A DNA stretch of 64,000 bases from Chryseobacterium limigenitum (GTDB lineage: Bacteria > Bacteroidota > Bacteroidia > Flavobacteriales > Weeksellaceae). Positions 34,747 to 43,079 of this stretch are shown here, piece by piece (position 1 is the first letter of the stretch; every line of letters starts with the position of its first letter). The stretch lies in assembly GCF_900114875.1 (NCBI RefSeq), contig NZ_FPKW01000012.1, positions 62,001 to 126,000 of the forward strand, given 5' to 3'. Under the pieces are notes generated by a model. The model searched no databases. It was not told the origin of the DNA and worked only from the letters and a program-made list of their open reading frames with translations. The position numbers were made by a program, and so were the translations under genes.

Positions 34747-35751
34747 ATGTTTACACCAACAGAACTTTTAGAAATTAATGCACTTCTTATTCCTGAAAAC
34801 AAAATAGTTATTCTTACACACTATAATCCGGATGGAGATGCTATTGGTTCTAGTTTAGGCTTAAAGCATTATTTGCATGCAAAAGGAATTAATGCAGAAG
34901 TAGTTGTACCCAATGATTTTCCAAAGTTTCTGAAATGGATGCCCGAGGCAAGGAAAAATATTGTTGCCGAATACAAAAGAAAGGTAGCTTTTGATCTTAT
35001 TAATGAAGCGGATGTTATTTTCTGTCTTGATTTTAATTCTCCTGCGAGAATAGGAATTTTAGGAGATTGGTTGGTGAAATCCAGAGCTGAAAAAATTCTT
35101 ATCGATCATCATCAGCAGCCTGAGGAATTTGATTATGTTTATTCTAACACCATAATTCCTGCAACGTGTCAGATGATTTATCACTTTATTGAAGCCATGA
35201 ATGAGGAGCATTTGGTGAATAAAGATATTGCAGAATGTCTTTACACCGGAATCATGACGGATACAGGAGGCTTCCGTTTTCGTTCTACAAGCGCGGCGAC
35301 ACACAGAATTATTGCTAATTTGATTGAAAAAGGTGCTGATCCTTCTATTATAACTTCCAATACTTGGGATACCAACACGGTTTCACGTCTTCATTTATTG
35401 GCCTTGATTTTAGGTAGAATTGAAGTGGTGAATGACGGTAAAGTAGCTGTTTTGTATTTAACAAGAAAAGAACTTCAGGAATATGGTTTCCAGAAAGGAG
35501 ATACGGAAGGTTTTGTGAATTACGGATTAAGCATTGTTGGTGTAAGAATGTCTGCATTCTTTATGGAAGATTTGTATGATGACTTCATTAAAATATCTTT
35601 CAGAAGTAAGGACGATGTAGATGTGAACCAATTTTCAAGAAAATATTTCAATGGAGGAGGTCATATCAACGCAGCCGGTGGAAAATCTAATGCTTCTTTA
35701 GCTGATACGCTTGAAAATTTTAAAGCTAAAATTGCTGAAGAAAATTTATAA
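34747..35751 (+). CDS. nrnA: DHH-family phosphoesterase, NrnA-like (nanoRNase / pAp phosphatase)
   Basis: 334 residues. The DHH motifs are in order: HYNPDGDAIGSSLGLKHYL, VIFCLDFNSPARIG, KILIDHHQQPEEFDY and TGIMTDTGGFRFRST, then the DHHA1 domain with KYFNGGGHINAAGGKS. NrnA enzymes degrade 2-5 nt RNA and dephosphorylate 3'-phosphoadenosine 5'-phosphate in the cytoplasm. All metal-binding Asp and His residues appear intact. Own promoter box; convergent with the patatin gene. Confidence 0.92.
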   Translation: MFTPTELLEINALLIPENKIVILTHYNPDGDAIGSSLGLKHYLHAKGINAEVVVPNDFPKFLKWMPEARKNIVAEYKRKVAFDLINEADVIFCLDFNSPARIGILGDWLVKSRAEKILIDHHQQPEEFDYVYSNTIIPATCQMIYHFIEAMNEEHLVNKDIAECLYTGIMTDTGGFRFRSTSAATHRIIANLIEKGADPSIITSNTWDTNTVSRLHLLALILGRIEVVNDGKVAVLYLTRKELQEYGFQKGDTEGFVNYGLSIVGVRMSAFFMEDLYDDFIKISFRSKDDVDVNQFSRKYFNGGGHINAAGGKSNASLADTLENFKAKIAEENL

Positions 35752-35782
35752 TTGAGTGAAATTGGGTGATTACATTATAGTT

Positions 35783-35882
35783 GTCATTCTGAATGAAACG
35801 AAGTAGAGTGAAGAATCTTTTTATAAGAGATTGCTTTACTTCGACAGGCTCAGTACAGGCTTACTTCGCTCCTCGCAATGAC
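35783..35882. repeat. Palindromic ~100-bp intergenic element
   Basis: Starts GTCATTCTGAATGAAACGAA and ends TTCGCTCCTCGCAATGAC, so the ends are inverted (GTCATT/AATGAC) and the inner arms (GAAGTAGAGTGAAGAATCT and AGATTGCTTTACTTCGACAG) are imperfect complements. It lies between the convergent nrnA and patatin genes. The wording matches a short intergenic repeat common in flavobacterial genomes (from memory). It may be a non-autonomous mobile element or a REP-like sequence. A small frame across it is not a gene. Confidence 0.75.
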
Positions 35883-35921
35883 TCTAAAACACTATCACAC
35901 TCAAATTTTCAAACCTCTCAC

Positions 35922-36716
35922 TCAAGAAACTCGGCTATGACCTTTATCTTCCAGTTCTTTACAGGTATATTCGTAAACCTCTTGAAACATGACATCAAGG
36001 TTTTTTTTAGTGAATAAGCTGAACTTTGTCATTTTCGGAGGGTCGAGAAAAATATCGCACGAAGTTGCTTTAGAGTAAACAGATTTTGCGATGGCTAAAT
36101 GTAAAATCCGGTCAAATTCTTTCATTAAACTCATATTTTCCAATCCGTCATAACTTATGGAATTGACGTGGGAGGCAATTAAAAAATCACATTTATCAAT
36201 GATTGGTTCAATGGGAAGATTGTCCAGGACACCGCCATCAATATATATTTTCTCACCCACTCTTACCGGTGGAAGAACAAAAGGAACGCTTGATGAGGCT
36301 AAAAGAGGCCAGAAAAGCTCGCCCTCCGAAAAGAAATCTACAATTCCGTGGGTCATTTCTGTAGCGGCTACATAGACGGGGATTTTCAGAATTTTAAAAT
36401 CGTCTTCAGGGAAATAATCTTTTAATAATTTTAAAATAAAGTTTGAACTAAAAATACCGTTTTTAGAAAGTCTTAAATAAGATCTTGAAAAAAATGTGGT
36501 GTGTTTTACGATTTCCATCATTTCGTCCGGAGATTTTCCGAAAGAATAGAACGCTGCGATGATAGATCCTGCGCTTGTTCCGGAGATAATCTGTGGTTTC
36601 AGATCATATTCTTCCAAAGCTTTCAGAACTGCTATATGAGCGATTCCGCGCATTCCTCCACCCGAAAGTGTCAGGCCGATGATGGGTTTCTTTTTTTTGG
36701 AAGAGAATAGACTCAT
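35922..36716 (-). CDS. Patatin-like phospholipase (RssA type)
   Basis: 264 residues. The oxyanion-hole motif GLTLSGGGMRGIAHIAVL, the nucleophile Ser in IISGTSAGSIIAAFYSFG (GxSxG), and the catalytic Asp in YIDGGVLDNLPIEP form a complete Ser-Asp dyad. There is no signal peptide, so it acts in the cytoplasm or at the inner membrane as a lipid acyl hydrolase. It is last in a row of five minus-strand genes (exbD to patatin), 49 bases after the lipoprotein at 36766. Confidence 0.92.
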   Translation of the reverse strand: MSLFSSKKKKPIIGLTLSGGGMRGIAHIAVLKALEEYDLKPQIISGTSAGSIIAAFYSFGKSPDEMMEIVKHTTFFSRSYLRLSKNGIFSSNFILKLLKDYFPEDDFKILKIPVYVAATEMTHGIVDFFSEGELFWPLLASSSVPFVLPPVRVGEKIYIDGGVLDNLPIEPIIDKCDFLIASHVNSISYDGLENMSLMKEFDRILHLAIAKSVYSKATSCDIFLDPPKMTKFSLFTKKNLDVMFQEVYEYTCKELEDKGHSRVS

Positions 36717-36765
36717 TGAAAAATTTAATCTTTACTAATATACGGGAATTTTTGGTAAAAGAATA

Positions 36766-37590
36766 TTAAGGTTCATCGCAATCGGAATCGATTTTTATGA
36801 AAAGATCTTCAAATTGTTTGTTCATTTTTTCATCATGCGGAATGCTGTTGATATTACCGTTCGTACAGTTTCCCCAACCAAAAGTTATTAGATCAATGAT
36901 GGCGTAATCTTTTTTGTCGGGCGAATTCAGATGTTCTTCAAATTCGTTCAGAATTCTTTGTGGATTGCCATTTTTTTTGCTCATATTTTCACGAAGTTTT
37001 CTCCATTCTTCAATCATTTGAGCGTCGTTTGAATTTAAAGCTTTTATAAAGTTCTCGCAACCTTTTGAAAGTTTGGCATTCAACAAAACTGAAGGATCGG
37101 AAAACGCCTGAATTTCAGTTTTTCGGAATTCATATTCATCCATCAATTCTTGAATTCTATTCTTTTTCACGTTTTCCCAATAAGGAATCTTTACTATTTT
37201 TAAATTTTCTAAAGTTTTCTTTTTCTCAATAAAATCTTGATCAAGTTTGGATAAAATCTGATCTTTATCTTTTCTTACTTCATAAAGACTTTTCAGATTA
37301 AAAACGGAAGGTGTATTGAGTAATATTCCGCCCATTTGAAACCAAAGTGTGTAAGTTCCTTCAAGTTCTTCTTTGGTATATTTATTTTCGTCAAAATATC
37401 CTTTATTTTCACATAATTCGGTTTGGAAATTAAAAATTCCCGGCTTGCTTTGTTCAGTTTTTAAAGTGTCTTTCGATGTATTTTCCGTAACAGCAACCGA
37501 ATCTTTTAGATTGTTCTTATCTAAAGATTGAGTCTCTTTTTTACAACTGAAAAATGAAAGAAAGACGATTGAAAGGATGAAAATTCTCAT
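36766..37590 (-). CDS. Lipoprotein of unknown function
   Basis: 274 residues. Signal peptide MRIFILSIVFLSFFS with a lipobox Cys near residue 16 followed by KKETQS, then a charged linker to about residue 55. The rest is largely helical with many Lys and Glu (KIPYWENVKKNRIQELMDEY) and a C-terminal GWGNCTNGNINSIPHDEKM segment with a Cys. No family recognised. The start overlaps no neighbour, and it follows the hydrolase by 9 bases, so it is in the same transcript. Confidence 0.82.
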   Translation of the reverse strand: MRIFILSIVFLSFFSCKKETQSLDKNNLKDSVAVTENTSKDTLKTEQSKPGIFNFQTELCENKGYFDENKYTKEELEGTYTLWFQMGGILLNTPSVFNLKSLYEVRKDKDQILSKLDQDFIEKKKTLENLKIVKIPYWENVKKNRIQELMDEYEFRKTEIQAFSDPSVLLNAKLSKGCENFIKALNSNDAQMIEEWRKLRENMSKKNGNPQRILNEFEEHLNSPDKKDYAIIDLITFGWGNCTNGNINSIPHDEKMNKQFEDLFIKIDSDCDEP

Positions 37591-37599
37591 AAATTATTT

Positions 37600-38382
37600 T
37601 TAGAAAACTAAGTTTTTCGGCATATTGTGAAGAAGTTCTGTATTGATGATTTCAGCACAGATCGCTGGTTTTTCCCAATGACCATTGTGTCCGCAATCAA
37701 GAACATAAGATTTGATATTGGTTTTGTCGGGAAGATTTTTAATGGTTTTATCTGTTTTTACTGCGTTGTCATGTTTTCCAGCTATTACCAGAATTTTAGC
37801 TTCAAGATTTTCTAAGACATACTTTTTGTCGGTTCTTTCCACCATACCTTTTACACAGGCTAAAGCTCCTAAGTTATTGGTTGCGAGGGCAACTCTTAAA
37901 GCTGTCTCAATTTTTCCTTCCAGAATATCTCTTTCATTTGGATTGAATAAATTAGGAATTCCGGCTCTTGCATAATGTGAAAAAGCGTCTTTTATAATTC
38001 TGTAGCTTTTTATGCGCTGTTCTTTTTTTTCTTCGTCATCAGGAAAATAGGTTGAGAAAAATAAGGTTAAACTTTTCAGCGTTTCAGGGTGTTTTTCGGC
38101 AAAAGCCAACGAAACGTAACCTCCCATTGAATGGCCTAATAAGTGAACTTTCTCTAATTTCTGATGATCCAAAACTTTTTTTACTTCATCAGCCATTAAA
38201 TCAACGGTATGAATTTCTCCATAAGTGTCAGATTTTCCGTGGCCGGGAAGATCTATTTTCAATAATGAAAAATTTTCAGACAAATGAGGCTCCATATCGC
38301 TCCAAATGAAACTGTTTTCCATGAAACCATGAAGTAATACCAATGTCTCTTTTCCGTTTCCTTTTTTCTCAAAGTGCAGCAT
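37600..38382 (-). CDS. Alpha/beta hydrolase
   Basis: 260 residues. Canonical fold: LVLLHGFMENSFIWSDM (HGF oxyanion motif), LPGHGKSDTYG, nucleophile Ser in LLGHSMGGYVSLAFAE, acid region VIAGKHDNAVKTDKTI, and the final His in CGHNGHWEKPAIC. No signal peptide. Substrate unknown; similar enzymes are esterases or MhpC/BioH-like hydrolases. Gaps to its neighbours are 9 and 11 bases. Confidence 0.9.
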   Translation of the reverse strand: MLHFEKKGNGKETLVLLHGFMENSFIWSDMEPHLSENFSLLKIDLPGHGKSDTYGEIHTVDLMADEVKKVLDHQKLEKVHLLGHSMGGYVSLAFAEKHPETLKSLTLFFSTYFPDDEEKKEQRIKSYRIIKDAFSHYARAGIPNLFNPNERDILEGKIETALRVALATNNLGALACVKGMVERTDKKYVLENLEAKILVIAGKHDNAVKTDKTIKNLPDKTNIKSYVLDCGHNGHWEKPAICAEIINTELLHNMPKNLVF

Positions 38383-38393
38383 GATTTCAAATA

Positions 38394-38915
38394 TTAAAAG
38401 TGAATATCAATATAATCTACAAATCCCGAACCGTTTACCATATCCTGAAGTCTCCATGTTTTTCCGCCATCCTTAGACATGAATGTTTTTGTGCCTTTTC
38501 TGGTGTAAGGTTTTCCGTTGTTATCTGAGGTGATTTTTTGAGTGATTTCTCCTGTAAAATTCAGGTGTTTAGGGGAAACTACAACGGCTGATCCTTTAAT
38601 CATTACAGAATTTTCTCCGGATTTTATACTCCCTGAAACATCATAATCGTCCCTGCCCATTTTTTTGAAATTCACAGAGCCTGTTTTTGTTGAAGAATTC
38701 TGACTTTGATAGGTGAATTTATGCTCTCCGCTAAAATCTTTGAAATTATTTTCGCTGTTTTTAGCCTTGATGCTATCATTAATTTTTGTTCGGGCAGCAT
38801 TAATAGAATCAACGATTTTTGTGCTGTCTGATTGATTTGGTGTCGATTGTGTGTCTTTTTTTGAACATGAAACAACTAAAGTTGTGATAGCAATTGCGGT
38901 TATTAGGTTTTTCAT
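38394..38915 (-). CDS. Lipoprotein of unknown function
   Basis: 173 residues from the ATG at 38915; a TTG one codon upstream is less likely. Signal peptide with lipobox TLVVS-Cys followed by SKKDTQSTPNQ. A low-complexity helical linker (about 25-60) leads to a beta-rich C-terminal part (EHKFTYQSQNSSTKTGSVNF, GDYDVSGSIKSGENSVMIKG, YTRKGTKTFMSKDGGKTW) that may be a lipocalin-like or beta-sandwich fold. Not recognised further. It follows exbD, but a hairpin separates them. Confidence 0.8.
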   Translation of the reverse strand: MKNLITAIAITTLVVSCSKKDTQSTPNQSDSTKIVDSINAARTKINDSIKAKNSENNFKDFSGEHKFTYQSQNSSTKTGSVNFKKMGRDDYDVSGSIKSGENSVMIKGSAVVVSPKHLNFTGEITQKITSDNNGKPYTRKGTKTFMSKDGGKTWRLQDMVNGSGFVDYIDIHF

Positions 38916-38950
38916 CAATATTTAAAATTATAGTCTCAAAATTAAATAAA

Positions 38951-38975
38951 AAAGAGCATTTTAAAAATGCCCTTT
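38951..38975 (-). terminator. Terminator of the orphan exbD
   Basis: Stem AAAG-GCATTT/AAATGC-CTTT with one mismatch and T-rich minus-strand sequence beyond, 5 bases past the exbD stop. Confidence 0.65.
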
Positions 38976-38979
38976 CGTT

Positions 38980-39504
38980 TTATTTTGTTAACTCCTCGTA
39001 AACTTTCTTTTCCCAAGGTTTAATGTCTGTAATTCCGTATCGGTCTTTTTTAGAAATTGCGATATTATCTAAAATATCTACGAAATTTTTGTAATTCGCT
39101 TCATCTGTAGGTTTTACAATTACTGTGAAATTTTCCGGTTTTGGAGCATTTTTATAAGCTTCAGAAATAATTTTAGAAATCTTAACTCCGCTGAAGTCTG
39201 TTTCTTTTAAATTGCTTGTATTTAAATCTTCTTTATCTTGTTGGTGATAAAATACTCTGTTATCCTTACCAAGAATAAAAGTTACTTGATTTTTCGCATC
39301 AACTACTGAGGTGTTAATTGGATTTGGATTCGGATCTTTCGCAGGCAATCCCAGATCCATCACATTGGGTTTTGTAAAGTTGGTGGTAAACATGAAAAAG
39401 GTAATTAATAAAAACCCTAAATCTACCATTGGAGTCATGTCAACTCTGATCAATTTTTTCTTTTGCTTGCCTCCTTGTTTCTCTTGTGCAATTACTTCAG
39501 CCAT
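38980..39504 (-). CDS. ExbD/TolR-type biopolymer transport protein, stand-alone copy
   Basis: 174 residues. Short basic cytoplasmic start, one transmembrane helix with the proton-pathway Asp in RVDMTPMVDLGFLLITFFMF, and a periplasmic domain ending AISKKDRYGITDIKPWEKKV. It is a close paralogue of the second exbD in the Ton cluster (58471-59043): the helix and the following KPNVMDLGLPAK are almost identical. No exbB is nearby. It may exchange into the Ton motor or serve another ExbB (inference). Confidence 0.9.
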   Translation of the reverse strand: MAEVIAQEKQGGKQKKKLIRVDMTPMVDLGFLLITFFMFTTNFTKPNVMDLGLPAKDPNPNPINTSVVDAKNQVTFILGKDNRVFYHQQDKEDLNTSNLKETDFSGVKISKIISEAYKNAPKPENFTVIVKPTDEANYKNFVDILDNIAISKKDRYGITDIKPWEKKVYEELTK

Positions 39505-39642
39505 AATTAATATTTTTTAATGTTAAACAGTTTGTGATAAAGAGTGAATAATTGTTCTTTATTTGAAAGATTCAATACAAAGTTTATACCTAAAATCAGG
39601 AAATGTTATAAATTTTCTAAAATTAATTATTAATTGACATTA

Positions 39643-39677
39643 AAAAACCTTACGAAGCTTCAATTTCATAAGGTTTT
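39643..39677 (-). terminator. Second hairpin after dsbD
   Basis: Stem AAAACCTTACGAA/TTCATAAGGTTTT with one mismatch and a T-rich end on the minus strand. It is about 90 bases past the dsbD stop and 70 bases beyond the first hairpin (39717-39746). It may be a back-up terminator. Confidence 0.6.
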
Positions 39678-39716
39678 AGGCTATTTTAAGTGATTATGCT
39701 TGATTGCTTAAAATAA

Positions 39717-39746
39717 AAAAACTCACACTTTTCAGTATGAGTTTTA
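39717..39746 (-). terminator. Terminator of dsbD
   Basis: Stem AAAACTCA/TGAGTTTT with a 12-base loop and a T tract on the minus strand, 18 bases past the stop at 39764. Confidence 0.75.
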
Positions 39747-39763
39747 AATATATTTAGAATTGC

Positions 39764-41833
39764 TTATTTATTCTTTTTGTAATAATTAACACCGCATTCC
39801 AGGAATTTTTTGAAATCTTCTTTCGGCATATATCCTGAAACCGGAGAATTGATAACTTTTCCGTCCGGAGTTATCAAAACGTAATGTGGTTGAGAGTTGT
39901 TATTAAAATTCACCTGTTGGAATAAGCTCCATCTATCACCAATCGTTTTTACTTTTTTAACCTGTCCTTCACCAAGATCAATTTTAGTTTTTTGATCTTC
40001 AGGAAGTTCTTCTTTATCATCAACATATAATGAAGCTAACACAATATCGTTTTGAAGGATAGGTAAAATATCAGGTTCGCTCCAAACGAATTCTTCCATT
40101 TTTCTACAGTTTTCACAACCGTAACCTGTGAAGTCAATTAGAACAGGTTTATCTTCTTTTTTGGCTAATTCAATAGCTTTGAAGAAATCATGTTCAGGAT
40201 GCATTCCTAGAATTCCGTCTTTTTCGTCATGGAAATAGCTTACGTTCAACGGAGGTAGAATTCCGCTTAGTAATTGTAGTTTCGGACGTTCTGATGGCAT
40301 CAATCCCTGAATCATATAGATTACGAAACCAATTCCCAATACTCCCAACACTTTTCTTGTAATTGATATTTTCGGTTTTTTATCATCATGCGGAAATCTT
40401 ATTAATCCGAATAGATACAAAGTTAATCCAATTCCGATAACGATCCAGATCACGATGAAAAGTTCTCTTTTTAATAAGAAAGTTTTAGAAACAAGATCTG
40501 CTTTTGATAAGAATTTCAATGCTAAAGCCAGTTCTATAAATCCCAGAACAACTTTCACTGTATTCATCCATCCTCCCGATTTTGGAAGACTTTGTAATGC
40601 TTGCGGGAACAATGCCAGCAATCCGAAAATAATTGCCCAAGCTAAACCAAAGCCTGTTAAAGCCAAAGTTAAAAGCGTTGGAATATGTGACGAACCGGAT
40701 AAAGATCCTCCTAATAAACTTCCCAAAATAGGGCCTGTACAAGAGAAAGATACGATTACCAAAGTCAAAGCCATGAAGAAAATACCGATGATTCCACCAG
40801 CTTCTTCTGCTTTTGAAGATTTGTTCGCGATTGAGCTTGGTAACGAAATATCATAATATCCAAAGAAACTTCCTGCGAAGAAAATAAATACGATGAAGAA
40901 CACGATGTTCAGCCAAATGCTTGTGGAAATTTCGTTGAAAACATTTCCTGCAATTCCGTCAATTAAATGAAAAGGAACACTTAATAAAACAAAAATCAGA
41001 AGAATGAAAAATCCGTAGATCAATGCATCTCTTTTTCCTTTTGCTTTGTTTTTATTCCCTTTTGTGAAGAATGAAACCGTTAACGGGATCATCGGGAAAA
41101 CACACGGAGTCAACAATGCAATCAATCCTCCGATAAATCCCAGGAATAAATAAGTCCAATAATTTTCGCTGTCTTTAACGGCTGCTGTTCCGCAGTCTGT
41201 CAAAGGTTTTTGGAAATCAATAGACTCAATTTTTAATTGTTTTGGATCTAATTTTGAAGCTCCTGCAACTACCGCTGTTTCTGTTTTTACAGGATTTTGT
41301 ACTGCTGTTTCTATTGTTTTAACAGAATCTTTTGGAGTTTCCGCTTTTTCAGTAGTAGCTTCTGCTGTTGCACCTTTTGGAGTGATTTTTTGAGTGAATT
41401 CTAACGTATTCGGAGCCAGACAAACTCGGTCGTCACAAGTTTGGTAAGTAATTTCTGCAACTACATCACCGGGTTTTGTGCCGTCTTTTAATTTAAATTT
41501 TTGCTTGAAACCTGCGGAATTAGAGTAGAAAATAATTTTCCCGCCAAAAGCTTCAGAAAATTCTTCGTGTTTTTTACCTGTTTCGGTAAATTTTCCGATC
41601 AGTTCAATATTTTTTCCGGAAACTTTATATTCTGTCGGAATTCCTGTGTCTTCAGGAATGTCTTTAGAATAAATATGCCAACCGCTTTCCATTGTTGCAT
41701 TCAACACGGCTTCATATTGATTGTTTCCTAATTCGTTAACCGTAAGTTTAAATTTTACAGGATTTTTGATTTGTGCATTAATTCCTGTTGCTAAAAACAA
41801 CAGAATTAATAAAAACCAGTTTTTAAATTTCAT
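39764..41833 (-). CDS. dsbD: Thiol:disulfide interchange protein DsbD
   Basis: 689 residues carrying electrons from cytoplasmic thioredoxin across the inner membrane to periplasmic thiols. Signal peptide at 1-20; an N-terminal immunoglobulin-like alpha domain with the Cys pair in YQTCDDRVCLAP; a linker; about eight transmembrane helices from ~225 to ~510 with the reactive Cys in TPCVFPMIPLTVSFF and VSFSCTGPILGSLLGG; and a C-terminal thioredoxin domain with active site GYGCENCRKME. All six expected cysteines are present. It ends a minus-strand block with the outer-membrane protein and thioredoxin genes upstream, separated by a 311-base gap. Confidence 0.94.
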   Translation of the reverse strand: MKFKNWFLLILLFLATGINAQIKNPVKFKLTVNELGNNQYEAVLNATMESGWHIYSKDIPEDTGIPTEYKVSGKNIELIGKFTETGKKHEEFSEAFGGKIIFYSNSAGFKQKFKLKDGTKPGDVVAEITYQTCDDRVCLAPNTLEFTQKITPKGATAEATTEKAETPKDSVKTIETAVQNPVKTETAVVAGASKLDPKQLKIESIDFQKPLTDCGTAAVKDSENYWTYLFLGFIGGLIALLTPCVFPMIPLTVSFFTKGNKNKAKGKRDALIYGFFILLIFVLLSVPFHLIDGIAGNVFNEISTSIWLNIVFFIVFIFFAGSFFGYYDISLPSSIANKSSKAEEAGGIIGIFFMALTLVIVSFSCTGPILGSLLGGSLSGSSHIPTLLTLALTGFGLAWAIIFGLLALFPQALQSLPKSGGWMNTVKVVLGFIELALALKFLSKADLVSKTFLLKRELFIVIWIVIGIGLTLYLFGLIRFPHDDKKPKISITRKVLGVLGIGFVIYMIQGLMPSERPKLQLLSGILPPLNVSYFHDEKDGILGMHPEHDFFKAIELAKKEDKPVLIDFTGYGCENCRKMEEFVWSEPDILPILQNDIVLASLYVDDKEELPEDQKTKIDLGEGQVKKVKTIGDRWSLFQQVNFNNNSQPHYVLITPDGKVINSPVSGYMPKEDFKKFLECGVNYYKKNK

Positions 41834-42144
41834 TTTACTTTAATTAAAAATTTTGAGAATATTTTTTTTGCTTTCTCATCCCTTGCATGTGTCTGTCTTG
41901 TCTGCAAGAATAATTTTTTTATTAAAAATCACTCTTTCCAGGCAATGCTCAAATTTTGCTTGGCTAAAATAGCTAATTTTTCGTCCCTAAAAAAACGAAC
42001 AAACCGTCTTTTTTGTTTAAAAAAATCTATTAGCCAGAAGATATTTGGTGTTGCTTTGCTTTAATTACCATGGAAGACAGGTTCTTTTAGATGATAATTT
42101 TATTCAATAGTTATATTGATTTTCTCGATAATTTCAATAACGCG
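41834..42144. other. 311-base intergenic region upstream of dsbD
   Basis: AT-rich with no open frame of interest on either strand. The only structure seen is a weak inverted repeat CTTGCA/TGCAAG with a 15-base loop near 41882-41908. No TAnnTTTG box was found close to the dsbD start. It presumably holds the dsbD promoter. Confidence 0.5.
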
Positions 42145-43062
42145 TTAAAATTTGAAGTTATATTCCAAATTAGCGATAAAACTTCTCGTCAACCCGTCAG
42201 GTCTAATGTCCCGGACTAAAAAAGGAACTCCTGCGTTAAGTTGCAGGGCATTGGTTTCATTTAGTTGATAATCTAAAAATAGATTTCCATTCATTGTTAA
42301 GCCCTCAGAGCCTTCAATTTGCTGTTGAGAGCCGCTCGAATTCGTGAATTTATCCTTAGAAAGGTGATAAATATTTAATAAACTAGGCGTTAACTGGAAC
42401 TTATCGGTAATTTTTATTGGATAAGAAGCTCTTAGTAAAACATCGCCGCTTCGCTTAAAATCTTTAGCTGTCTGAAAATCTCTCCAAACAGAATTTATAG
42501 GATAGTTTTCTGCAGTGAATTGATTTTTATTCTGTGTTAATGGCTGTTGTAAAGCGGCGACTAACTGTAGTTTTTTGATCTGATATCCAATTCCAGCAAT
42601 AAGATCCAAAGTCCCCAAACTGGATTGATAATCCATTGGTAACGGATTTCCATTGTTGAATTTATTTCCAGTTGTTAACGGAATTTTCGTGCCCAGAGTA
42701 AACGTAAAGTTTTTATCTAAATGATAATTTGTATTTAAATAAATATCAGATAATCCAAAAACACTCACATTATTTCCCGTTTGCAAGAGAGAAGTTGCTT
42801 TAGCACTAATGCCAAATTTAGAATTAATTTGTCGGTTATATTCCAAATATTGACTGTAAGCAGAAACAGAATGATCCGCTTTTCCGTAAGAAAATCCGAC
42901 TTTTATTTGATTTTTCTGTACAGATATAGAATCGTTGACGTTTTGAGGTTTTAAACTGTTGACCGTACAGAATCCCGCGTCGCTACAGCCTTGCGCATGT
43001 AAAAATCCCGAGGGAAGAATCGCCAGAAATATATATAGACAGTATGAATAAGGATTTTTCAT
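42145..43062 (-). CDS. Probable outer-membrane beta-barrel protein
   Basis: 305 residues. Signal peptide (MKNPYSYCLYIFLAILPSGFLHA) followed by a mature N-terminus with a Cys pair, QGCSDAGFCTVNSLKP. The rest alternates hydrophobic and polar residues in strand-length blocks (KVGFSYGKADHSVSAYSQYL, FTFTLGTKIPLTTGNKF, LQLVAALQQPLTQNKNQF, LTMNGNLFLDYQLNETNAL) and ends ANLEYNFKF with a terminal Phe, as outer-membrane barrels do. It is in operon with the thioredoxin-like gene (17-base gap). The family was not named. The Cys pair next to thiol-redox genes suggests a redox-linked role (inference). Confidence 0.8.
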   Translation of the reverse strand: MKNPYSYCLYIFLAILPSGFLHAQGCSDAGFCTVNSLKPQNVNDSISVQKNQIKVGFSYGKADHSVSAYSQYLEYNRQINSKFGISAKATSLLQTGNNVSVFGLSDIYLNTNYHLDKNFTFTLGTKIPLTTGNKFNNGNPLPMDYQSSLGTLDLIAGIGYQIKKLQLVAALQQPLTQNKNQFTAENYPINSVWRDFQTAKDFKRSGDVLLRASYPIKITDKFQLTPSLLNIYHLSKDKFTNSSGSQQQIEGSEGLTMNGNLFLDYQLNETNALQLNAGVPFLVRDIRPDGLTRSFIANLEYNFKF

Positions 43063-43079
43063 CTTCTTTTTTTTTGATT

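Noticed and set aside
35793..36017. 74-codon frame over the palindromic element
   Set aside because: The frame is a translation of the repeat itself and overlaps the end of the patatin gene.
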